DNA from: Candidatus Margulisiibacteriota bacterium
GTDB taxonomy: Bacteria; Margulisbacteria; WOR-1; O2-12-FULL-45-9
Direction: 5' to 3'
Assembly: GCA_030018645.1 (NCBI GenBank)
Contig: JASEHX010000081.1
Location: forward strand, 1 to 5,878
DNA: 5,878 bases
The position numbers and the translations under genes are program-made. This document shows, piece by piece, positions 1-4,582 of the stretch. Position 1 is the stretch's first letter. Each line of letters begins with the position of its first letter. The notes under the pieces were generated by a model. It searched no databases, was not told the origin of the DNA, and saw only the letters and a program-made list of their open reading frames with translations.

Positions 1-98
1 CGTTTTTATAGAGATAAACCATCCTTTTCCCCTTTTTTCCGTAGTAAACTCACGCCAGGAATTCCCTCTCTTAATTTTTGAGCGTTTAAGCTGAGCAT

Positions 99-131
99 CA
101 AATCTTTGTCCGCAAATCTTTTGGCAAATTT
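99..131. repeat. CAAATYT direct repeats before and over the mntA -35 box
   Basis: A perfect 9-bp direct repeat CAAATCTTT occurs at 99-107 and 113-121, and a related CAAATTT follows at 125-131, giving start-to-start spacings of 14 and 12 bases. The third copy overlaps the -35 box of the mntA promoter. Toxin-antitoxin operons are often self-regulated through repeats in the promoter, so this may be an operator. That is inference: the DNA is AT-rich and short repeats of this kind can arise by chance. Confidence 0.35.
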
Positions 132-149
132 CACTATTTTTGCTATACT
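121..149 (+). promoter_or_regulatory. Near-consensus sigma-70-type promoter for mntA operon
   Basis: The -35 box TTGGCA lies at 121-126 and the -10 box TATACT at 144-149, separated by exactly 17 bases. A TG one base upstream of the -10 box (141-142) makes it an extended -10. Each hexamer differs from consensus at one position. The expected transcription start is near 156, which gives a leader of about 25 bases before the GTG at 181. The genes at 181-1928 overlap with no further clear promoter, so this probably drives the whole four-gene set, including trpA. Confidence 0.75.
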
Positions 150-168
150 TAAATCCTGGATACAACCT

Positions 169-176
169 AAGGAGGT
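169..176 (+). promoter_or_regulatory. Strong Shine-Dalgarno site fixing the mntA start
   Basis: AAGGAGGT is close to a perfect complement of the 16S rRNA 3' end. Its GGAGG core ends five bases before the GTG at 181. It settles the start choice: the in-frame TTG at 106 lies upstream of the promoter and cannot be on this transcript. Confidence 0.85.
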
Positions 177-180
177 AAAT

Positions 181-477
181 GTGAATAATTTTATATTTTC
201 AGAGGAAAAAATAAAAAATCTTGGGAAACATTATGGCATAGCTTTTTTAGGAATATTTGGTTCGTATGCCCATGGAGATTACACCAGCCGCAGCGATCTA
301 GACCTTTTAGTAAAATTTTCAAGCAGGAAGGGCCTTCTTGAGATGGTGGGCATTGAAAGGTCAATGTCGCAAGATTTGGGGATCAAAGTTGATTTATTAA
401 CCGAGCAAGCGCTTAGCCCATATCTCAAAGATAGAATAATGAAGGATTTAAAGGTTGTTTATGACGACCAGAGATGA
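181..477 (+). CDS. mntA: MNT-type nucleotidyltransferase, MntA-like antitoxin
   Basis: This is a 98-residue minimal nucleotidyltransferase that starts at GTG. Residues 27-41 carry the family signature GSX10DXD (G27-S28, D39, D41), and a third acidic residue, D71 in VDLLT, completes the metal-binding triad, so the active site looks intact. In characterised HEPN/MNT pairs (MntA-HepT type VII toxin-antitoxin systems) this protein transfers AMP onto a tyrosine next to the toxin's HEPN motif and so silences the RNase. The length matches the family. The gene overlaps the following hepT remnant by 17 bases, the usual arrangement for the pair. The odd point is the partner: it is internally deleted, so this antitoxin may have little left to neutralise. 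The family assignment is firm. Its present role is inference, and some family members are annotated only as nucleotidyltransferase-domain proteins. Confidence 0.88.
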   Translation: MNNFIFSEEKIKNLGKHYGIAFLGIFGSYAHGDYTSRSDLDLLVKFSSRKGLLEMVGIERSMSQDLGIKVDLLTEQALSPYLKDRIMKDLKVVYDDQR

Positions 478-634
478 TAGCGTTTATCTGAATACTTGGG
501 AGGACATTGCAGGGATGAGAGATAAATTAATCCACCAATATTTTGGTGTCGATAATGATGCCATTTGGGAGACCGTAGAAAAAGATCTGCCTGAATTAAA
601 AGAAAAAGTTACAGCCATTTTATGCCATCTTTAG
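461..634 (+). CDS. hepT: Internally deleted HepT (HEPN/DUF86) toxin remnant
   Basis: A 57-codon frame starts at ATG inside the end of mntA, with AAAGG six bases upstream. Its first ten residues (MTTRDDSVYL) resemble a DUF86 N-terminus, and from residue 13 it reads like the conserved C-terminal half: WEDIAGMRDKLIHQYFGV, then WETVEKDLPELKE. The HEPN RNase motif RX4HXY is present (R20, H25, Y27), and Y27 corresponds to the tyrosine AMPylated by MntA. Full-length HepT proteins have roughly 105-140 residues, so about 50 central residues, covering most of helix 1 to helix 3, are absent. The junction is in frame with no stop or frameshift. A folded HEPN bundle seems unlikely from this chain alone, so it is probably an inactive toxin. 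Its last 13 bases overlap the trpA start, so its translation may feed trpA. A genuine mini-HEPN peptide or an assembly collapse are the alternatives. Confidence 0.75.
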   Translation: MTTRDDSVYLNTWEDIAGMRDKLIHQYFGVDNDAIWETVEKDLPELKEKVTAILCHL

Positions 635-1389
635 TAAAAATATTCCAAAAGCACAAAGCTTTGATCGCTTTTATCACGGTCGGGGATCCTACTTTGGCCC
701 AGACCGAAAAATTGGTACTGGCCCTTGAAAAGGCCGGCGCCGATGTTATTGAGCTTGGCATCCCATTCTCCGATCCGCTGGCGGATGGCCCGGTTATCCA
801 AGCGGCGCATCTCCGGGCATTGAAGAACAATATTTCCCTCTCCCAAGTCTTTAAACTGGTTGCTAAGCTACGCAAAAAGACCCAAATTCCACTTTGTTTC
901 ATGCTTTCATATAACCTGGTTATCCAGTATGGGGAGGAGCAGTTTTATATTGATTGTGGGAAATATGGAGTTGACGGCGTAATTGTGCCGGATTTGCCTG
1001 CGGAAGAAACAACGGTAACCAGTAACCAGTTGCCAGTTAACAGAATATTGCTAGTTGCTCCGACGAGTTCGGATGAGAGGATAAAATTGGCAGCGGAGAA
1101 TTCGGCGGGATTTGTATACTTAATTTCAACTACCGGAATTACCGGTAAACGGTCTCAACTTTCGGTTGAGCTCCCCGGATTGGTTAGTTGCGTTAAAAGG
1201 TTTACCAGCCTGCCGGTGGCAGTTGGGTTTGGCATCTCCACTCCTGCCCAGGCGGCAGAGGCGGCCAAATATGCTGACGGTGTAATAGTCGGGTCGGCCA
1301 TTGTTGATTTGATTGGCAAGAAGAAATATGGGGCGGCGGTTAAACTAGTTGCGGCAATGCGAAAGGCCATCGATAAAGGAGCCAGCTAA
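622..1389 (+). CDS. trpA: Tryptophan synthase alpha chain
   Basis: TrpA cleaves indole-3-glycerol phosphate to indole and glyceraldehyde-3-phosphate and passes indole to TrpB in the cytoplasmic alpha2-beta2 complex. The 255 residues match the usual 250-270. The signature IELGIPFSDPLADGP holds both catalytic acids, E44 and D55 (equivalents of Salmonella Glu49 and Asp60). VDGVIVPDLPAEE (117-129), STTGITG (about 168-174) and VGFGIS (about 200-205) are the other TIM-barrel landmarks, the last two near the phosphate site. The YNP common after strand 3 is YNL here. Between PDLPAEE and LLVAPT the helix usually found there is shortened and encoded by a 7-bp tandem repeat (1016-1043). The start lies inside the hepT remnant with no obvious Shine-Dalgarno site, so translation is probably coupled. 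No trpB or other trp gene is in the window, so trpA sits apart from its usual cluster here. Confidence 0.95.
   Translation: MPSLVKIFQKHKALIAFITVGDPTLAQTEKLVLALEKAGADVIELGIPFSDPLADGPVIQAAHLRALKNNISLSQVFKLVAKLRKKTQIPLCFMLSYNLVIQYGEEQFYIDCGKYGVDGVIVPDLPAEETTVTSNQLPVNRILLVAPTSSDERIKLAAENSAGFVYLISTTGITGKRSQLSVELPGLVSCVKRFTSLPVAVGFGISTPAQAAEAAKYADGVIVGSAIVDLIGKKKYGAAVKLVAAMRKAIDKGAS
1016..1043 (+). repeat. Four 7-bp tandem units inside trpA
   Basis: The units are TAACCAG, TAACCAG, TTGCCAG and TTAACAG, end to end and in register. They encode most of residues 132-141 (VTSNQLPVNR) of TrpA, in the segment between the PDLP loop and the LLVAPT strand. Seven is not a multiple of three, so the frame depends on copy number. 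No stop codon is created in the frame used. Confidence 0.7.
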
Positions 1390-1928
1390 TGCCGATTAAA
1401 AAATTGCTTTACCGGATGAAACAATTTTGCGTGGCCATGTTCTCGGTTTATTTAAAAAGAGACGAAGAGTTTGCCCGCAACTATCTCAATATCCAGGAAA
1501 TGGCGCTCTTTAATAGATTGCCCGGCTTTGAAAAAAAACATTCGGTACGAGTGGCCAGGAAAATGCTTAAACTAGCCCACGGGAAAGCCAATTTAGACGA
1601 GCGTAAACTGGCTCGCATTGGGCTGCTGCATGATATTGGCAAAGTTGTCGAACATAATTCCACTGTTACTAAATCATTTATGGTCATCGTCCGTTTCTTT
1701 TTACCGAAAGTGTACGATCGCCTGGCGGATGAAGGGAAATATAATCTTAAACTGCGCCGTTTCTATATCCATAAGCATCACGGTGCAGTAGGGGCGGAAT
1801 TATTGGCCAAGATCGGCGAAAATTCTAATATCCTCACCATTCTTCGCAAACACGACCCGTATGTAGAAAAACCCGCCGAAGAAGACCCGATTGAGCTAAA
1901 AATTTTGCAGCAAGCGGACGCGTATTAA
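1389..1928 (+). CDS. HD-domain phosphohydrolase, substrate unknown
   Basis: This is a 179-residue protein with the metal-binding HD signature: H51 in KKHSVRVA, the H81-D82 pair in GLLHDIGK, a distal HKHHG (128-132) and a closing D177 in QQADAY. Members of this superfamily are metal-dependent phosphohydrolases acting on nucleotides, cyclic nucleotides or alarmones, and the sequence does not tell which applies here. Residues 1-22 are basic and hydrophobic, but no clear signal peptide or membrane segment is seen. The start ATG overlaps the trpA stop by one base (TAATG), with AAAGGAG at 1375-1381 seven bases upstream, so the gene is co-transcribed and probably coupled. The chain ends two residues after the last HD aspartate, which is earlier than in many HD proteins. 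Its stop overlaps the convergent queF stop by four bases. The fold is confident; the function is open. Confidence 0.82.
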   Translation: MPIKKLLYRMKQFCVAMFSVYLKRDEEFARNYLNIQEMALFNRLPGFEKKHSVRVARKMLKLAHGKANLDERKLARIGLLHDIGKVVEHNSTVTKSFMVIVRFFLPKVYDRLADEGKYNLKLRRFYIHKHHGAVGAELLAKIGENSNILTILRKHDPYVEKPAEEDPIELKILQQADAY

Positions 1929-2311
1929 TTGGGGAATCCCGCCATTACAGTGGTTTTCAATCCTCCACGCGGGCTGAATTCTCCAACAATTTTCATGGAA
2001 ACTGGCTGACACGCCGCCACTAAATCGTCCAAGATCTTATTAACTACATTTTCATGGAAAATGCCGATATTGCGATAAGCGATAAAATAGAGCTTGAGCG
2101 ATTTCAATTCAATTATTTTCTTTTTAGGAATGTAGTCAATAATAATATTGGCAAAATCGGGCAGGCCGGTTTTGGGGCAGACACAGGTAAACTCAGGAAA
2201 TTCAATGTGGATGTTGTACCCCCTAGAGGAATATGTGTTTTTAACCGTTTCAAGCCCAGGCAGCTTTGGTTTTTTAATCTTTTTTTGCAATCTTTGATAG
2301 GTTTTGTTCAT
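1925..2311 (-). CDS. queF: NADPH-dependent preQ0 reductase QueF (type I)
   Basis: QueF reduces the nitrile of 7-cyano-7-deazaguanine (preQ0) to the amine preQ1, the base then inserted into tRNA on the way to queuosine. The 128 residues fit the short unimodal class, somewhat below the 165 of Bacillus subtilis QueF. FTCVCPKTGLPDFA holds the nucleophilic C45 and the catalytic D52. The QueF NADPH motif is ELKSLKLY (68-75), and the H-E pair of the substrate site is in IFHENV. The conserved tail FSPRGG is also present. The ATG overlaps the pyrF stop (ATGA). No strong ribosome binding site precedes it, so it is probably translated by coupling. It is the last gene of the rpsA operon, and its stop overlaps the convergent HD gene. 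No other queuosine genes are in the window. Confidence 0.95.
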   Translation of the reverse strand: MNKTYQRLQKKIKKPKLPGLETVKNTYSSRGYNIHIEFPEFTCVCPKTGLPDFANIIIDYIPKKKIIELKSLKLYFIAYRNIGIFHENVVNKILDDLVAACQPVSMKIVGEFSPRGGLKTTVMAGFPN

Positions 2312-3096
2312 TTTCTAAAGTTATTGATTTCGTCCCGCAATTTTGCGGCTGCTTCGCGCGGTGAAGCGGAATAGATAATACTGCGCGAAGCATTAATGAT
2401 GATGTTTTCGCCATTTTTATCGGCGCCAAAATTTACACAAGCCTCCACTTCTCCTCCTTGTGCCCCAACCCCGGGCAAAAGAATGGGCATTTCGCCGACA
2501 ATTGCGCGGATTTCCTGCAAAGCTGCAGGGTTGGTTGCCCCAACCACCAAACCGCAATTATTATTTGTATCCCATTGTTTAACTTTTTCGGCCACCAAAC
2601 GATACAACGGTTTTTCTTGGTCGGCAGTTTGGAAGTCAGCCGACCCATGGTTGCTGGTTAAACAGAGGACAAAGATGCCTTTATCTTTATATTCTAAAAA
2701 AGGAGCTACCGAATCTTCGCCCATGTAAGGGGCAACGGTTACGGCATCGGCCCCAAAGACCTCAAAAGCGCTTTTGGCATAAGCGGCAGAAGTGTTGCCA
2801 ATATCGCCACGTTTGCCGTCGAGAATTACCGGGATTTGCAGGGTGTTGATCAGTTCAGTAGTTTTTATCAGCGCCTGCAGGCCGTAAATTCCATGCATCT
2901 CATAAAAAGCCATGTTGGGCTTGTAGGCACAAACCAGCTCTTTGGTAGCATTGATAATTTCACGGTTAAATAAATATATCGGATCTTCTTGATTGATAAA
3001 GTGGGAGGGGATTTTGGACAGGTCAACATCGAGGCCGACGCACAAAAGGCTGTTGTTTTTCTTGGATGACTGCTTTAGTTTCTCTCTAAAGTTCAA
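2308..3096 (-). CDS. pyrF: Orotidine-5'-phosphate decarboxylase (type 2)
   Basis: PyrF catalyses the last step of de novo UMP synthesis, decarboxylating orotidine-5'-phosphate in the cytoplasm. The protein has 262 residues, the length of the larger type 2 enzymes. VILDGKRGDIGNTS carries the catalytic D93-K95-D98 set, preceded by CVGLD (19-23) and by K59 in AYKPN. APYMGEDSV, LLPGVGAQGG and NASRSI follow as the phosphate-binding and barrel-closing motifs. The start is a TTG whose last two bases and the next A form the rpsA stop (TTGA). AGGA lies nine bases upstream within the rpsA tail, and the next ATG is at codon 62, inside the barrel, so TTG is the only sensible start. The 3' end overlaps queF by four bases. 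There is no fused orotate phosphoribosyltransferase domain and no other pyr gene here. Confidence 0.95.
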   Translation of the reverse strand: MNFREKLKQSSKKNNSLLCVGLDVDLSKIPSHFINQEDPIYLFNREIINATKELVCAYKPNMAFYEMHGIYGLQALIKTTELINTLQIPVILDGKRGDIGNTSAAYAKSAFEVFGADAVTVAPYMGEDSVAPFLEYKDKGIFVLCLTSNHGSADFQTADQEKPLYRLVAEKVKQWDTNNNCGLVVGATNPAALQEIRAIVGEMPILLPGVGAQGGEVEACVNFGADKNGENIIINASRSIIYSASPREAAAKLRDEINNFRK

Positions 3097-4502
3097 GTTG
3101 CTTCTTCCTGTCCAGCAGCGGGGACATCTTCGATAATTTCGGCCGCCTCGGCTTCTTTTTCCTGGCGCTCTTTTTCTTTTTGGGCGATAATGTCGCCAAT
3201 GGTCACTTTTTGTTCCTCAACCGGGGGCGCAACCTGCTTTAATTCTTCTCTTTCTTTGGCAATTTGGACCTGCTTAATAGAAAGGCCAATTCTCTGTTCC
3301 TCCGGCATGACTCGCAAAATTTTGGCTTCGACAATATCACCGACTTTTACGGCTTGATCGGGAGTTTGAATAGGATTTTTTGACAGTTCAGAAATATGGA
3401 TTAATCCCTCCAGTCCGTGATCCAGCTCTACAAAGGCGCCAAAATTAGCCAAGCGCAAAACTTTAACTTTAATAATTTGGCCGGCCCTATAATAATCCGC
3501 CGCATTGGCCCAGGGATCGGGCTGGAGTTCTTTCAACCCCAGCGAAATTTTGCGGTTTTCCTTGTCGATCCCTAGGACAAACACATCAATTTCCTGCCCG
3601 GTTTTTAATACTTCGGAAGGATGTTTAACTCGTTTCCAGGAGAGTTCGGTTAAATGAATAAGTCCTTCTACTCCTCCCAGATCAACGAAAGCGCCGAAAC
3701 TTTTGAGGTTGGCGACTTTGCCGTGCCGCACCTGGCCGACTTCAATTTCATCAAATATTTTTCCGGCCTGCGATTTTTCATGCTCGCCGGCGGCTTGCCG
3801 GTTGGAAAAAACAATTTTTCCCTGGCGGGGATTGACTTCGATCACTTTTACCGGGATAATTCGATCTTTAAATTGAGCAAGGTTTTCTTGCGGCCTTTTT
3901 GCTACCTGTGAAGCCGGCACAAATCCACGCATCCCGTTAAAATCAACCACCAAGCCGCCTTGAAGCGCTTCAATAACTTTGGCTTCCAATACACTTTTTT
4001 TGTTATAGGCCTCTTGCGCGGTTTTCCATAATATTGCCTGGTCAGCGCGCTTTTTGGAAAGCAAAACATAACCCTCTTTGTCTTCCAGTTTTTCAATCAT
4101 GACGTTGATGATATCGCCGACTTTTACATTGGTTTGTTCGTCGGCCTTGATCAAGCCATCCGCCTTATATTTGATATCTACTAAAACCCCGCCCTGGTCA
4201 ACTTTTAACACCTTTCCTTTAACAATATCCCCGGTTTGGTATTCACGGAAAGTTGATTCATACTGGGAGGTTGCGGGAGGTTGCGGGAGGTTGCGGGAAG
4301 TTGCGGGAGGGTGCTGTGTGACGGTCTTCTCCTGCGGTTTACTTCCTCCTTGCTCTTCCGCTGGTGCCGGGGTAGGTTCTTCTTTTTTTTGCAGAGCTTT
4401 GCTTTCTTCGAGAGTTTGGCGGATAAGGTCTTCAACGGCGAAAAACTCGTCTTCGCCTTTGCCTTTCTCAAACCCGGTGCTGGTGTAAGTCGGTTCGGTC
4501 AT
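3093..4502 (-). CDS. rpsA: S1-domain ribosomal protein (bS1-like), four S1 domains
   Basis: This is a 469-residue RNA-binding protein of the S1 family, which on the ribosome helps load structured mRNAs. Four S1 domains are visible at about 88-155, 169-236, 254-325 and 338-411. Domains 3 and 4 are the canonical ones, with SFGAFVDLGGVEGLIHLTELS and NFGAFVELDHGLEGLIHISELS-type cores. The N-terminal 87 residues are acidic and then rich in P, A and T, and include a peptide encoded by a 10-bp tandem repeat (residues 65-79). The C-terminal 55 residues are charged and glutamate-rich and look disordered. The ATG at 4502 is chosen over the upstream in-frame TTG at 4544 because GGAGGG stands six bases before it and the promoter -10 box lies between the two. 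Four domains resemble the shorter S1 proteins of Gram-positive lineages rather than the six-domain proteobacterial S1. It leads the operon with pyrF and queF. Confidence 0.92.
   Translation of the reverse strand: MTEPTYTSTGFEKGKGEDEFFAVEDLIRQTLEESKALQKKEEPTPAPAEEQGGSKPQEKTVTQHPPATSRNLPQPPATSQYESTFREYQTGDIVKGKVLKVDQGGVLVDIKYKADGLIKADEQTNVKVGDIINVMIEKLEDKEGYVLLSKKRADQAILWKTAQEAYNKKSVLEAKVIEALQGGLVVDFNGMRGFVPASQVAKRPQENLAQFKDRIIPVKVIEVNPRQGKIVFSNRQAAGEHEKSQAGKIFDEIEVGQVRHGKVANLKSFGAFVDLGGVEGLIHLTELSWKRVKHPSEVLKTGQEIDVFVLGIDKENRKISLGLKELQPDPWANAADYYRAGQIIKVKVLRLANFGAFVELDHGLEGLIHISELSKNPIQTPDQAVKVGDIVEAKILRVMPEEQRIGLSIKQVQIAKEREELKQVAPPVEEQKVTIGDIIAQKEKERQEKEAEAAEIIEDVPAAGQEEAT
4265..4310 (-). 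repeat. 10-bp tandem repeat in the rpsA N-terminal linker
   Basis: On the + strand the unit TTGCGGGAGG is repeated at 4271-4280, 4281-4290, 4291-4300 (one G to A change at 4299) and 4301-4310, with a partial GGGAGG at 4265-4270, about 4.6 copies in all. Read on the coding strand (CCTCCCGCAA) it gives the cycle P-P-A-T-S-R-N-L-P-Q. Because 10 and 3 share no factor, all three frames read this same ten-residue cycle and none contains a stop. Gain or loss of one unit would shift the rest of rpsA out of frame. Confidence 0.9.
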
Positions 4503-4508
4503 GTTTTT

Positions 4509-4514
4509 CCCTCC
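4509..4514 (-). promoter_or_regulatory. rpsA Shine-Dalgarno site
   Basis: GGAGGG on the - strand is separated from the ATG at 4502 by six bases. It decides between this ATG and the TTG fourteen codons upstream. Confidence 0.85.
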
Positions 4515-4524
4515 AAACGACACC

Positions 4525-4554
4525 AGTATAACACAATCTAGCATCGCTTGACAA
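4525..4554 (-). promoter_or_regulatory. Extended -10 promoter for rpsA-pyrF-queF
   Basis: On the - strand the -35 box TTGTCA (4554-4549) is followed after 18 bases by TATACT (4530-4525), with TG one base upstream of the -10 box. Each hexamer has one mismatch to consensus. Transcription should begin near 4518, leaving a leader of about 16 bases that is just enough for the ribosome binding site. This leaves no room for an S1 autoregulatory structure upstream of the start codon. Confidence 0.7.
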
Positions 4555-4576
4555 TTCGCCTTTCCGGCGGGAAAAT
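4548..4576 (+). promoter_or_regulatory. Candidate speB promoter sharing the rpsA -35 box
   Basis: A perfect -35 box TTGACA lies at 4548-4553, and 17 bases on is GAAAAT (4571-4576), a weak -10 match that keeps the A at position 2 and the T at position 6. The expected transcription start falls about at the ATG at 4583. The -35 box overlaps that of rpsA on the other strand over five bases. The -35 is clear; the -10 is doubtful. Confidence 0.45.
4561..4574. promoter_or_regulatory. TTTCC-GGCG-GGAAA dyad in the speB promoter spacer
   Basis: A perfect 5-bp inverted repeat with a 4-base centre sits between the proposed -35 and -10 boxes of the speB-like gene, upstream of the rpsA -35 box. It is positioned like an operator. 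A dyad this short can occur by chance. Confidence 0.3.
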
Positions 4577-4582
4577 GAGGGC

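Noticed and set aside
1..81. A + strand frame entering from the left edge and ending in TGA at 79-81.
   Set aside because: It has only 26 codons, no recognisable motif, and competes with an equally open - strand frame. No feature can be claimed in 1-98.
6..134. A - strand frame of about 42 codons from a GTG at 134, ending in TAA at 8-6, reading like a charged small protein or gene tail (KFAKRFADKDLMLSL...).
   Set aside because: It runs antisense through the mntA promoter, has no ribosome binding site at a usable distance, and the frame closes at 231-233. It could be part of a real gene only if the assembly were different; support is too weak to annotate.
106..180. N-terminal extension of the MntA-like protein from TTG at 106.
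   Set aside because: It would include the promoter and ribosome binding site in the coding region; family alignment begins after the GTG at 181.
609..902. 97-codon - strand frame opposite trpA.
   Set aside because: Antisense to the conserved catalytic part of trpA, without family signature.
1016..1043. The trpA repeat considered as a CRISPR fragment or att site.
   Set aside because: The units are 7 bp without spacers, and there is no integrase or cas gene in the window.
1936..1972. CCCGC...GCGGG inverted repeat considered as a terminator for the HD operon.
   Set aside because: The loop is 27 bases, no T-run follows, and it lies within the coding part of queF.
2054..2374. 106-codon + strand frame opposite queF and the pyrF end.
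   Set aside because: A shadow of well-supported queF and pyrF; no motif and no ribosome binding site.
4078..4541. Open + strand frames opposite the rpsA N-terminus (4078-4488 and 4281-4541).
   Set aside because: They arise because the 10-bp repeat and low-complexity linker are free of stops on both strands. They are antisense to a clear gene and show no family motif.
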